NCBI GenBank assembly: GCA_963718745.1
Contig: OY970370.1
Coordinates: forward strand, 1,426,001-1,490,000
DNA from: Fermentibacter sp963718745 [NCBI: Candidatus Fermentibacterota bacterium]
GTDB taxonomy: Bacteria > Fermentibacterota > Fermentibacteria > Fermentibacterales
DNA length: 64,000 bases
Reading direction: 5' to 3'
Shown here: positions 8,262 to 18,508 of the stretch, piece after piece
How positions within the stretch are numbered: position 1 is the stretch's first letter
How the letters are laid out: each line of letters opens with the position of its first letter
Made by a program: the position numbers and the translations under genes
The notes under the pieces: generated by a model
Told to the model about the DNA's origin: nothing
Seen by the model: only the letters and a program-made list of their open reading frames with translations
Database searches by the model: none

Positions 8262-8312
8262 CGGCCTGACGCTGAGCCAGCGCCGGAGGTCGTCCAGACG
8301 CGGAGGTGGCGG

Positions 8313-8939
8313 ATGCGGAGCAGCGTTTACATTTCTCTGACGGGCGGTGACGGAGAGGCCAGGCGGGCCTGCGCGATGGCCATGGCGCGCGCCTGTTCGG
8401 AATCCGGGGGCATGACTGTCTCGTACGCCGGGGTCTGGAACAGCACGGGAGATCCCGACCCCTACAACAGCTATCCCTTCTCGAGTCTCACCCTGGTCGC
8501 ACCCGAGGCACGGCTCGTCTACCGCCGGCCAGGGGCCGATCCCTCGGGATTCCGCTCATTCTCCGAGATCGAAGCCGACATCGTGCTGGTGGACCTCCCG
8601 GGACACGACCTGCCGCGTGTCGCGCTCGACAAGGAATCGACCGGCGAGGGGTGTCTGGCAACCTGGGGTTTGGATTCCGAAGGCCTGCCGCGGCTGGACG
8701 GCCTTTCGGCGCCCGTCATGGTCCACCTGCTCTCGTCCGTTGTTTCCGGGGAAGGGGCCTGCTCCCCGCGCCCCTGCGACTGCGGGGCGGGGACCAGCCT
8801 CTGGATCGGGGAGAAGAAGATCCCCCTTTCGGGTTATCCCCGCAGGGTGCTGGAGGAGGTCGTGAAGGCGCTGGCAGGTACGCTCCATGGAGTCGATGCC
8901 GAAGGGGACATCCGGATCGAGGTCCGCCGGAAGGTCTGA
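8313..8939 (+). CDS. Unrecognised protein, possibly P-loop-like, next to AOR genes
   Basis: 208 residues, not recognised with confidence. The start (ATG 8313) has GGAGGT 5 nt before it. The N-terminus (VYISLTGGDGEARRACAMAMARAC) looks like a strand-loop-helix resembling a degenerate P-loop without the GKS/T lysine, and ADIVLVDLPG (about residues 89-98) resembles a Walker B strand. The overall pattern recalls MobB-type molybdopterin guanine-nucleotide proteins or dethiobiotin-synthase-like folds, but the identifying residues are absent. Position 51 nt after the ThiF-like gene suggests a role in the same cofactor pathway. Confidence 0.6.
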   Translation: MRSSVYISLTGGDGEARRACAMAMARACSESGGMTVSYAGVWNSTGDPDPYNSYPFSSLTLVAPEARLVYRRPGADPSGFRSFSEIEADIVLVDLPGHDLPRVALDKESTGEGCLATWGLDSEGLPRLDGLSAPVMVHLLSSVVSGEGACSPRPCDCGAGTSLWIGEKKIPLSGYPRRVLEEVVKALAGTLHGVDAEGDIRIEVRRKV

Positions 8940-9015
8940 ACCGGCTCCGGCCGGCCTGACTGCCGGGGAAACGCGGTTTCCTCCCGAATCCGGGGCATGG
9001 CATGCAGCGTATACG

Positions 9016-9045
9016 AAAAGGGCTCCGCGTGTGCGGAGCCCCTTT
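9016..9045 (-). terminator. Bidirectional hairpin terminator
   Basis: A 9-bp perfect stem (GGGCTCCGC / GCGGAGCCC, 9020-9028 and 9033-9041) with loop GTGT is flanked by AAAA on the left and TTT on the right. Read on the minus strand it ends in TTTT, right after the lysine-rich protein gene; on the plus strand it may also end the 8313 transcript. Confidence 0.85.
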
Positions 9046-9062
9046 ATCAGAGAACCGGGGAT

Positions 9063-9317
9063 CTACTTCTTGGTCTTGCAGCCGCCGCACTTCCCGGCGA
9101 CCTTGGCCGCGGGGGCCTTGGCAGCGGGAGCCTTGGCAGCGGGAGCCTTGGCCGGAGCTGCGGCCTTCTTCGCGACCTTGGCGGCGATCTTCGTGGCCTT
9201 TTCGACCTTGTCGGTCTTCACGGCCTTCTCGATCTTCTTGGCAGCCGTCTTAGCCGTTACCTTCGGCTCCTTGACCGCTTTCACCGGGGCCTTCTTGGCA
9301 ACCTTTGCTTCGGCCAT
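9063..9317 (-). CDS. Lysine/alanine-rich histone H1-like protein with C-terminal CxxC
   Basis: 84 residues, almost only Lys, Ala, Val, Thr, Pro and Glu, as in bacterial histone H1-like/AlgP-type nucleoid proteins. The segment around residues 54-71 contains tandem PAAKA pentads, encoded by near-perfect 15-bp DNA repeats (9112-9158 region). The chain ends KCGGCKTKK, a CxxC pair that could bind metal or form a disulfide. Start is ATG 9317 with GGAGGG upstream; an 18-residue extension to 9371 has no ribosome site. It has its own strong promoter (9375-9402) and terminator, so it is expressed alone. DNA binding is inferred from composition. Confidence 0.75.
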   Translation of the reverse strand: MAEAKVAKKAPVKAVKEPKVTAKTAAKKIEKAVKTDKVEKATKIAAKVAKKAAAPAKAPAAKAPAAKAPAAKVAGKCGGCKTKK

Positions 9318-9374
9318 CTCCACCCTCCAGAGAGGAACGAACAGACCGACCCGGAGCACCCGGGCTTGCATGAT

Positions 9375-9402
9375 AATTTACCTCACCACGCCGCGATGTC
9401 AA
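9375..9402 (-). promoter_or_regulatory. Promoter of the lysine-rich protein gene
   Basis: On the minus strand TTGACA (9397-9402) and TAAATT (9375-9380) are separated by 16 nt, the best sigma-70-like promoter in this part. It lies between the V-ATPase stop at 9414 and the gene start at 9317. Confidence 0.7.
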
Positions 9403-9413
9403 TAAAATCAGCG

Positions 9414-10066
9414 TTACGCTCCGGGATCCGCGGTCTGGGAAGCCTCTCTCTTCTGTTCGGCCATCTTCTTGACCTTCATCAGTCGGGTGAGGTTTCCCCT
9501 CTCGATCTCCTCCAGCTTGAGCCTGATCATCGAGACCGCGCCCTCCAGTTCCGGGATCAGGATGTACTCCAGAGCGTTCACGCGACGCCTCGTCCTGTCG
9601 ATTTCCGAGGCGAGGATGCCGATAGCCTTCTCCTGGCCGGCAAGGCGGACGATGCCCGGGAGGATGCGGGCGTATATGTCGAGAGACGCGTCGAGCTCGG
9701 GCGTGGTGTCGAGCATGCCGTAGTTGTGGATGCTCCCCTCCATGGTGACGTCGAAGACCGGCAGGGTGAGGTTCATGACCTTCCTGGTGGAGCTCTGGAC
9801 GACTGCGACGGCTCCGGGATAGCTCAGCGCATCGGAGAGGGATTCGCGGCGCATCGAGGCCCTGGCGAACAGGAACTCGCGATAGGCGTCGCGGAGGTCC
9901 CTCTCGATCCGCTGGCGCGCGCCCATGTAGTCGGCGATGAGTATCTTGAACTGCCTCATCAGCTCGTCCAGCTTGTCCTTGAGCAGCTTGTGCCCCCGCC
10001 TCGCCAGGGCCGAGCGCTTGCGGAGCTGCTGCAGCTCCATCCTGGTGGCGCGGACTATGACAGCCA

Positions 10067-10067
<1 letters not shown>
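9414..10067 (-). CDS. atpD: V-type ATP synthase subunit D
   Basis: 217 residues; central stalk subunit of the V/A-type rotary ATPase. The N-terminal helix pattern RMELQQLRKRSALARRGHKLLKDKLDEL is the family hallmark, and the C-terminal RRRVNALEYILIPELE is the second conserved helix. It is the last gene of the operon, and its ATG overlaps the stop of subunit B (ATGA). Confidence 0.97.
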
Positions 10068-11457
<1,390 letters not shown>

Positions 11458-11458
<1 letters not shown>

Positions 11459-13242
11459 CAGGCTCCCTCCCCCGAACGCCGGACCTCTTCGAGGACTGCC
11501 TCGATCTCGGAGTCCGCGGTCTCGAGGACACTGGTTATCTCGTCCAACCGGTCCTCGGGCATGTATCTGGCCCTCGCGACCGCCTCACGGAACGGCAGGG
11601 AGAACAGCTCCCTGGGTGCCGCCCCGGCCTGGATCGCCTTCGCAAGGGACTTGTGGATGGACATTATCAGATCCAGGAGTCGGACCTGCTTCTTCATCGA
11701 GCAGTAGGTGTCGACCTCGTGGAATGCGTTCTGATGGAGGAAGTCCTCGCGGATGGAACGCGCCGTGAAGAGCGTGAGCTGCCCCTCCGGGGAGAGGGAC
11801 TCGGCTCCCACGAGCCTCGCGATCTCCTGGAGGTTCGACTCCTCCTGCAGCAGAGCCATCGACCTGTCGCGGAGCCCCGTCCAGTCGCCCTCGAGCTCTC
11901 TGGCGTACCAGTCTTTGAGGTTGTCCGTGTACAGAGAGTAGCTCTCGAGCCAGCCTATCGCGGGGAAATGCCTCATGTAGGCGAGTCGGGCCTGGAGGCT
12001 CCAGAAGACCTTCACCACCCTGAGCGTCGCCTGGACGACGGGGTCGGACAGGTCGCCGCCGGCCGGACTCACCGCTCCGACGACCGTCAGGGCGCCCTGG
12101 CGTTCTCCGGAGCAGAGGCAGTGCACCTTGCCGGCCCTCTCGTAGAACTCGGCGATCCTCGTGCCCAGATAGGCGGGGTATCCCTCCTCGCCCGGCATCT
12201 CCTCGAGGCGGCCCGACATCTCCCTCATGGCCTCGGCCCACCTCGATGTGGAGTCCGCCATCAGGGCGACGGAGTAGCCCATGTCGCGGAAGTACTCGGC
12301 GATCGTGATGCCGGTGTAGACACTGGCCTCGCGGGCGGCGACGGGCATGTTGCTCGTGTTGGCGACCAGCACGGTCCTCAGGATGAGAGGCTTGCCGCTG
12401 CGGGGATCCAGTATCTCGGGGAACTCCTGGAGGACGTCGGTCATCTCGTTGCCGCGCTCGCCGCATCCGACGTAGACGACTATCTCCGCGTCGGCCCACT
12501 TCGCGAGCTGGTGCTGGATCACGGTCTTGCCGCTGCCGAACGGACCGGGAACGCAGGCCGTGCCGCCCTTGCCCACGGGGAAGAAGGCATCGATGACCCG
12601 CTGTCCGGTTATGAGGGGCTCGGACGGGGCCATCTTCTCGCGCACCGGGCGCGACTGCCTCACGGGCCATCTCTGGTACATGAGAACGCCGACCTCGTCG
12701 CCCGAGCCGGTCCTCACCCTCGCGACTACGTCGTCGATGGTGTAGGAGCCGGGCGCGGCCACCCAGGACAGGGTCCCGGACAACCTGGGAGGGATCATCA
12801 CACGGTGCTCGATTATCTCGGTCTCCGGGACCGTCCCCAGGATGTCTCCGCCGGTCACGGCAGCTCCAGCCGCGAGGACGGGCGTGAAGTCCCAGAGCTT
12901 CCCGTGATCCAGGCCGGGGATGTTCACTCCCCTCGTGATCCAGTCTCCCGACTGTTCGCGGACCTTGTCGAGCGGCCTCTGGATCCCGTCATAGATCGAG
13001 GACAGGAGCCCCGGGCCTAGTTCGAGCGACAGCGGCTCACCGGTGCTGTAGACCGGGTCGCCGGGTCCGAGCCCCCCGGTCTCCTCGTAGACCTGGATGG
13101 ACGCCATGTCGCCCTTGATCTCGATGATCTCGCCCAGCAGCCTCATGTCTGAGACGTAGACGACATCGTACATCCTGGCCTCTGTCATGCCCCCGGCAAC
13201 GACCAGCGGGCCAGCGACCTTCCTAATGGTACCCTTTGTCAT
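11458..13242 (-). CDS. atpA: V-type ATP synthase catalytic subunit A
   Basis: 594 residues, the ATP-hydrolysing or synthesising subunit. Walker A is GPFGSGKT (about residue 230), the A-subunit form, and the long non-homologous insertion typical of V/A-type A chains precedes it. The motif [36 protein letters not shown] is the family signature. Length is usual for the family. It lies 27 nt after subunit F and overlaps subunit B. Confidence 0.98.
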
Positions 13243-13269
13243 CGGCAGGAGTCCTCCGGGATCTGAGGG

Positions 13270-13602
13270 CTATCGCTCTTCCGCCATGAGGTCGACGCCC
13301 ACGGCTCGCGTTATCTGTTGTCTGATCGTCTCCCCGCCTCGGCCGGCCGACCCGGAGATGCCGGGAAGCACCACTACGGCAGGTATGGCTTTCGTGGCCG
13401 TCCTTTCCACTTCCTCGCGGAGGTGGTCCAGCATGGCCTCGGTTATCATTATCACTGCGTCACCCCTGGAAACGGCATTCCTGAAGGCTCTCGAGGCCTC
13501 CTCCGCGGTTGCCGGATTCTCGACCGACACTCCGAGAGCCCTGAAGCCCAGGGAGGAGTCCGGATCCCCGATGAATGCGATCCCCTGTCCGGGCATCTCC
13601 AC
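13270..13602 (-). CDS. atpF: V-type ATP synthase subunit F
   Basis: 110 residues, central stalk subunit F. The Rossmann-like N-terminus (IAFIGDPDSSLGFRALGV) and the pattern AVIMITEAMLDHLREEV are typical. The start is GTG at 13602, immediately after the stop of subunit C. The C-terminal part (GRGGETIRQQITRAVGVDL) contacts the catalytic head in related enzymes. Confidence 0.93.
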   Translation of the reverse strand: MEMPGQGIAFIGDPDSSLGFRALGVSVENPATAEEASRAFRNAVSRGDAVIMITEAMLDHLREEVERTATKAIPAVVVLPGISGSAGRGGETIRQQITRAVGVDLMAEER

Positions 13603-14580
13603 CTAACCTCTCGGAAGGCGCTTCTGAAGGCGCATCTTGTCCAGACCGGCGGCCTTTGCGGATAGCAGGATCCTGAGATGGGACATCTCCATCTCCCTCT
13701 TCAGGAGGAAGGCTGCCAGCGGGGTAGGTCCGAACAGCTCGAAGGAGCAGGTGTCCAGAATGTCCAGCAGGATCCTCTCGCACTCGCGCTCCAGCTCGAG
13801 GAAGGATCTGCTGGTGATGGCATCCCTCACGAACGGAACGAGCCTTTCGAGATCCCTGATCTCTGCGACGAGTTCGGGGAGCGTGCCTCCGGCGGAAGCC
13901 CCGGCGAAGCCTTCTGCACCGATCGTGCCTCCCTCCAGCAGGATGGAGGCGGATATCTCCTGCCTGCGTCCGGAAACGACGAATCTCAGGCAGGTGATCA
14001 GGTTCCTCATGTCGATCTGGGTTTCGAGGTACCGCCCGAGGTCCGGATCGATCGAGGGAAGCTCCGAAAGCTCAAGCCTCACGGCCATCCTGTCCAGGAT
14101 CCCGTCGACCGCGAGGGGGGACGGCTCCCTCAGGGAGGCCAGCTCCTCCGCTGCGGCGGCCATGACGGGAGGAAGGTGCGAGCGTTCCTCTTCCTCGAAC
14201 AGGGCTCCGGACAGGACCGAATGCTCGATGAGGCCGGGCTTCTCCAGGGCGGGCTCCGGACCATCCGCCCCGCAGAGGGCGGCCTTCCAGAGATAACGCG
14301 CGTTCCTCGCGTCCCGTCTGTGCAGGATGCCCCTGACCAGGCCCGGATCCTCCGCGAGTTCGGTCAGCTCCTGCTCGGTTGCCGAGAGCGCGGCATCGAA
14401 GACAGCCTCGAAGGCACCCTGGGCCAGGCCGGGGAAGCGCCCGTACCAGGTGTCGGAGAGGAGCCGGGACGCCTCGGTCGCATCCGATGCGGAGAGGAGC
14501 ATCTGCCAGGTCCTGGTGTTCAGCAGGTCCTTCTCCAGTGCGCCGACCCTGCCGTTGGGGAAGAGGTAGAGGTTGCTCAT
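13603..14580 (-). CDS. atpC: V-type ATP synthase subunit C
   Basis: 325 residues, helical funnel-shaped subunit that caps the rotor ring and binds D/F. The family-typical N-terminus (LFPNGRVGALEKDLLNTRTWQMLLSA) and repeats of helical YjgF-like length are seen; similarity in this family is always low. Identification rests on length, helical content and its place between E and F. The start overlaps subunit E (ATGA). Confidence 0.88.
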   Translation of the reverse strand: MSNLYLFPNGRVGALEKDLLNTRTWQMLLSASDATEASRLLSDTWYGRFPGLAQGAFEAVFDAALSATEQELTELAEDPGLVRGILHRRDARNARYLWKAALCGADGPEPALEKPGLIEHSVLSGALFEEEERSHLPPVMAAAAEELASLREPSPLAVDGILDRMAVRLELSELPSIDPDLGRYLETQIDMRNLITCLRFVVSGRRQEISASILLEGGTIGAEGFAGASAGGTLPELVAEIRDLERLVPFVRDAITSRSFLELERECERILLDILDTCSFELFGPTPLAAFLLKREMEMSHLRILLSAKAAGLDKMRLQKRLPRG

Positions 14581-15164
14581 CCGTCGTGCCCGGAGAGCAG
14601 CGGCGAGAGTTCCATGACGATACGCTCCCGCTCCAGGGAGGCCAGCATCGAGAATGTGGCGTTAAGGCTGACTCCTCCGGAGGTCATCACCACTCCGCCT
14701 CGGCCGTTGTGCCGGAGCGGGGAAAGATGGAAGGACCTGCCGGGGCTGGAAGCCCGGTCGAGCAGGTCGGGGGTGATGCGGCTCTCGTCCGTGGGGGATA
14801 TCCTGACCTCGATGTCCCCCTGCATCCGGCAGCTCGCGAGGATTGACGAGACAAGGCTCCTGTACTCGTCATCGGGCAGCCCGGCGAGCCTTTCGACTGC
14901 CAGGGAGATGGACCGGTCCAGGAGCGTGCGCCGCGCGTTCTCGACCATCCGGCCGGCTTCCCGTACGGCATGGAAACGGAGCCTTGCTTCGAGGTCCGAC
15001 GAATCCCGTGAAATCTTCTCGAGCGCCCTGGCGAACTCCTCCTCGAGCCTTTTCCGTGCTCCGTCGAGAGCCGACCGGCGCTCGGACTCGGCTGCCGCGG
15101 CGAGAGAGGCAGCCTCTGCCGCCGCGTCTTCCCTGATCCTGCCCGCGATGTTGTCCAGAGACAT
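14577..15164 (-). CDS. atpE: V-type ATP synthase subunit E
   Basis: 195 residues, peripheral stalk subunit. The first 100 residues are a charged Ala-rich coiled coil (AAAEAASLAAAAESERRSALDGARKRLEEEF) and the last 90 form the globular part that binds A/B. Low sequence identity is normal; place in the operon between K and C supports the call. Confidence 0.9.
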   Translation of the reverse strand: MSLDNIAGRIREDAAAEAASLAAAAESERRSALDGARKRLEEEFARALEKISRDSSDLEARLRFHAVREAGRMVENARRTLLDRSISLAVERLAGLPDDEYRSLVSSILASCRMQGDIEVRISPTDESRITPDLLDRASSPGRSFHLSPLRHNGRGGVVMTSGGVSLNATFSMLASLERERIVMELSPLLSGHDG

Positions 15165-15174
15165 CCCGGCCGGC

Positions 15175-15618
15175 CTACGGAAGCATGAGGAAGGAGACGA
15201 GGAAGCCGAGGATCGCGTAGAACTCGACGAATACTGCTAGAATGAGGCCCTTGGTCGCGTCTGCGGGCTGCTTGGAGGCGAGGGCGACGCCCGAGACGCC
15301 CACCTTGGCCTGGTGGATTGCGGACAGGAGCCCTGCGAATGCGACGGGGATGCCGGCCAGGAAAGCCTGCCAGGCGAACGCAGGCGTCAGGACCTGGGTC
15401 GCCTGTATCCTGCCGAGCAGCAGGAATGCGATGACGAACCCATAGATTCCCTGCGTCCCCGGAAGCGCCACGAGCAGCAGGAGCTTTCCGAACTTCTTCG
15501 GATCGACGCTGAGGACGCCGGCCGCCGCCTGGCCCACCATGCCGACGCCGATGGCGGATCCGATACCGGCGAGTGCGACGGCCAGAGCGACTCCGGAGTA
15601 TGCCAAGAACTCGTTCAC
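15175..15618 (-). CDS. atpK: V-type ATP synthase subunit K, sodium-type rotor proteolipid
   Basis: 147 residues, four membrane helices formed by a duplicated hairpin. The ring subunit carries the coupling ion. Residues equivalent to the five Na+ ligands described for Enterococcus hirae NtpK are all present: Leu52, Thr55 and Gln56 in LPGTQGIYGF, Gln103 in IHQAKV, and Glu132 in VEFYAILGF. This predicts Na+ rather than H+ coupling. The GTG start overlaps the stop of subunit I (GTGA). Confidence 0.96.
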   Translation of the reverse strand: MNEFLAYSGVALAVALAGIGSAIGVGMVGQAAAGVLSVDPKKFGKLLLLVALPGTQGIYGFVIAFLLLGRIQATQVLTPAFAWQAFLAGIPVAFAGLLSAIHQAKVGVSGVALASKQPADATKGLILAVFVEFYAILGFLVSFLMLP

Positions 15619-17639
15619 CTGTTACTCCCTTCGGGATTCTTACGGATGATGTTGATATACTGCGGTTTATAGCGTAGTGGCACGAACGGCGCACCGGTGC
15701 CCTCGTAGAACTTTCCGAAGAACTCGACGAACTGGAGCCTTGCTGTGTGTATGAAGCCGCCCAGTATCCCCATGGACAGGTTGAAGGCGTGCCCGAAGAC
15801 CAGGACGGGGATCGAGACTAGGAGCCCGACGCCGGGGATGTCGGTGCCGGGGAGCATCCCTGAGATCTGGTTCACGACGGTCGCGATGATCCCTCCGGAG
15901 AGGGAGAGGGCGAACAGCCGGGAGTAGGACAGCGCGTCCGCGAGGATGTTCACGATGCCGTACGCCGCCATGGCTCCGAGACCGACCTTCCCGAATCCCT
16001 TCGCTTCACGCCCGCCCATCACGAAGATCAGCACCGCGCCTGCGAGCAGACTCTTGAGGAAGATCCCGTCCAGAGGACCTTCGATGTCATAGAGGACCCC
16101 GTTCAGCAGATAATGGTTGAAGAGCCATGGGAAGAGCCCCAGGGATGACAGGAGCCAGCCGCCCTGTTCCAGGATCGCGGTCGCCCGCTCGCCTGCGCGC
16201 CATCGCTTCAGGAAGTTGATGACGACACCGGTCAGGAGCTGGACCACGCCGAGCGCCATGGCGACATAGAGGAACTGCTTGGAGAGGCCGAACTGCCCTC
16301 CTCCGGGGACGAGAGAATCGAGGAGCCCGGCGGGAGCGGTCATCCAGGGGGGGAGGACCGCCCTGTCGATGCCGAAGAATGCCCCGAGGAACACTCCGAC
16401 CAGGATGGTGGCAATCCCGCCCTGGAATAGCACCCCGAACAGCCTGTTCCTCCGTCCCTTCCTCCTGGCGGACAGGAGGCCCAGAGCGGAGACGAGGGTG
16501 AGCACGAGACCGTACCCGGCGTCCCCGATGCAGATGCCCAGGAAGAGGGCGTAGAAGGGAGCCATCAGAGGCGTGGGATCCGGATCGGATGGGGCTGGAC
16601 TGCCGAACATGTCCGTCAGCATGACGTACGGATCCATCAGGGGGGCCTCGGAAAGGGCCGAGGGGGGAACCTCCCCCTCGAGAGGCTCGACTCTTTCGAC
16701 GAATGCGAAGCCAAGAGCGGAGATGTCGGCCTGGAGACGCTCCATGTCATGTTCCCTGACCCAGCCGTGGAGCAGGAAGAGCCTGTCTCCGACGAGCCCG
16801 GCGCTCGATGCGGAGGTCTTCTCCAGAAGGAGACCGGCCGCATCCCTGAGGTCCTCGAACAAGGGGAGCTCCCTGGCGAGGGCTTTGGCTTCGGAACGGA
16901 GCTTCTCGAGACGGTTCCCGAGCGCCCTGCTCCGGAGCATGGCATGGTCCAGCAGGTCGCGGGGAGTTCCCCGGCGATCGCCGAAGTCGACGGGAGCGAA
17001 ACCCAGCCGGGCGACTTCCTGCCTCAGCTCCTCGCCAGCCTCCTCGTGGAAGATCACGAGCACCTTCGAGGCTTCGTCCCTGCCGCCCGGCGACCCGATC
17101 TCCTCGACTGCGAGGAGGGGCTCCCGCTCCGAGAGTTCGAGCAGGGACCGGACGGCCCCCTGCGGGCATGTGCCGGCCGTGACCGCAAAGGAGCCGTGTC
17201 TGCCGAGCACGCCGAAGGGGAAGGGCAGATCCGCCCATTTCGAGAGGAAGGCCGTTTCCTCATTCGTTTCATTGAGATCGCCCTGCCGCTCGGACATGAG
17301 CATGGCGACGCGCCAGGCTCTTGTCGCCCTCCAGAGCAGGTCCCCGTCCTCGAGGAGGGCGACCAGCCTCTCGACAGGGATGGACCGCGGAACGGCCCCG
17401 AATCGCTCATGGAAACTCGGTTTCGGCGAGTGCTCGCGGAGGAATCCGATAACCGCCTCGAGATCGTCTATCCGGCCGGCTAGGAAGGTCGTGTCCATCC
17501 CCGCAGGCAGCAGCCAGTCGGGGGCGTCTTCCCGGGATGCGGGGTGGAATGCCCCGGACGACTCGAGAAGTGCCATCAGCCTGTCGCGCACCGACGAGTG
17601 GCAGACGACGCGGATCCTGGAGACGGGAGCGAGCGCCAA
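15615..17639 (-). CDS. atpI: V-type ATP synthase subunit I
   Basis: 674 residues, the membrane stator (a-subunit) that forms the ion half-channels. The N-terminal 330 residues are soluble and coiled; the C-terminal part has about seven to eight membrane helices starting at FYALFLGICIGDAGYGL, the conserved entry motif. TTG start at 17639 directly after subunit G/H. Length is normal. Confidence 0.95.
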   Translation of the reverse strand: MALAPVSRIRVVCHSSVRDRLMALLESSGAFHPASREDAPDWLLPAGMDTTFLAGRIDDLEAVIGFLREHSPKPSFHERFGAVPRSIPVERLVALLEDGDLLWRATRAWRVAMLMSERQGDLNETNEETAFLSKWADLPFPFGVLGRHGSFAVTAGTCPQGAVRSLLELSEREPLLAVEEIGSPGGRDEASKVLVIFHEEAGEELRQEVARLGFAPVDFGDRRGTPRDLLDHAMLRSRALGNRLEKLRSEAKALARELPLFEDLRDAAGLLLEKTSASSAGLVGDRLFLLHGWVREHDMERLQADISALGFAFVERVEPLEGEVPPSALSEAPLMDPYVMLTDMFGSPAPSDPDPTPLMAPFYALFLGICIGDAGYGLVLTLVSALGLLSARRKGRRNRLFGVLFQGGIATILVGVFLGAFFGIDRAVLPPWMTAPAGLLDSLVPGGGQFGLSKQFLYVAMALGVVQLLTGVVINFLKRWRAGERATAILEQGGWLLSSLGLFPWLFNHYLLNGVLYDIEGPLDGIFLKSLLAGAVLIFVMGGREAKGFGKVGLGAMAAYGIVNILADALSYSRLFALSLSGGIIATVVNQISGMLPGTDIPGVGLLVSIPVLVFGHAFNLSMGILGGFIHTARLQFVEFFGKFYEGTGAPFVPLRYKPQYINIIRKNPEGSNR

Positions 17640-17640
17640 C

Positions 17641-17958
17641 TCAGTCGGTCCGTCCGGAGAGGAGCCCGACGAGGATGGCGAAGGCTCCGTCGACCAGGCG
17701 GCTCTCCTTCCCGCCCAGCGAGACGATCCCGTCCTCGGCAGTGCGCAGGAGGGTCTCCCTTTCGGTAGCGATCCCGCCGCGGACGGCGGCTTCCCTCCTC
17801 CTGGCCTCGGCGCCCGCCCGGCGGGTCAGTTCCTCCTCGAGAGAGGCGATCTCCCCGGGTATCCCGGCCAGCGTCGCGGCTGCCTTTCTCCTGGCGTCTT
17901 CAATCTCTTGCCTGGCCTCCAGCTCGGCCTGCTTCAGGGTGTCGAGGGAGCCTGTCAA
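17641..17958 (-). CDS. V-type ATP synthase subunit G/H, peripheral stalk
   Basis: 105 residues, mostly a charged coiled coil (ELEARQEIEDARRKAAATLAGI) that pairs with subunit E in the peripheral stalk. It is the first gene of the operon and starts with TTG. Called from length, coiled-coil nature and position ahead of subunit I; sequence conservation in this family is slight. Confidence 0.8.
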   Translation of the reverse strand: MTGSLDTLKQAELEARQEIEDARRKAAATLAGIPGEIASLEEELTRRAGAEARRREAAVRGGIATERETLLRTAEDGIVSLGGKESRLVDGAFAILVGLLSGRTD

Positions 17959-18002
17959 ACCGGTTCCGCCTTTCGACCAAGTGGTCTTTCTGCTTCAGGC
18001 AC

Positions 18003-18111
18003 TTGTGGAAACAACCTGCCAAACACCTTTATGTGAACCATGCATCGCATTGCACTGCGAGTAGTTGTCCTGTTCTCCACAGGAGGAGGTCTTTATCCAC
18101 ATTTTCCACAC
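18003..18111. promoter_or_regulatory. Cluster of DnaA-box-like sites upstream of the V-ATPase operon
   Basis: Within the 160-nt gap between bactofilin and the V-ATPase operon lie TTATCCACA (18094-18102) and TTTTCCACA (18103-18111), both perfect to the TTWTNCACA consensus and directly adjacent, plus one-mismatch copies TTCTCCACA (18073-18081) and a reverse copy in TTGTGGAAAC (18003-18012). No clear sigma-70 promoter for the operon was found here. The site may titrate DnaA or regulate the operon. Confidence 0.55.
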
Positions 18112-18118
18112 GGCAGGA

Positions 18119-18481
18119 TCAGGACTCGTGCTCGCCCTCGGGTCTCATCCGGCAGTTGCCCTCGAAGAAGACTCCGTCCTCGATGATGAGGGACCGGGTG
18201 AAGATGTCGCCTTCGACCCTGGAACCATGCTGGAGCTCGAGCTGCCTGTCCGCCCGGATCGTCCCTATCACGGTCCCGCCCACTATCGCCTGGGTCGCGC
18301 TCACATCCCCCCTGATCAGCCCGTCGTGTCCCACCGTGAGAGTTCCTGTCACGTCGATCTGGCCTTCGACAGTTCCGTCGACCCGCAGTCCGCCGTCCAT
18401 CCGGAGGGTTCCGTTGAACACGCTCCCGGAGCCGACTATCGAATTCATCGAAGACGAACGCGACGAATCATCACGGCTCAT
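18119..18481 (-). CDS. Bactofilin
   Basis: 120 residues. The core (about residues 17-105) is a glycine-rich repeated beta pattern (GSGSVFNGTLRMDGGLRVDGTVEGQI, then LTVGHDGLIRGDVSA) forming the right-handed beta-helix of bactofilin filaments, flanked by short disordered polar tails. Bactofilins polymerise without nucleotide at the membrane and scaffold cell-wall enzymes. The upstream gene encodes the membrane and coiled-coil half of an M23-type peptidase, the usual neighbour of bactofilin genes. ATG has GGGAGG upstream. Confidence 0.92.
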   Translation of the reverse strand: MSRDDSSRSSSMNSIVGSGSVFNGTLRMDGGLRVDGTVEGQIDVTGTLTVGHDGLIRGDVSATQAIVGGTVIGTIRADRQLELQHGSRVEGDIFTRSLIIEDGVFFEGNCRMRPEGEHES

Positions 18482-18508
18482 AGCAGCCTCCCTAGGAACG
18501 CCGGATCC

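Noticed and set aside
18003-18111. Main origin of replication at 18 kb
   Set aside because: Genes on both sides run in the same direction here; the strand switch and parS sites point to 29-31 kb.
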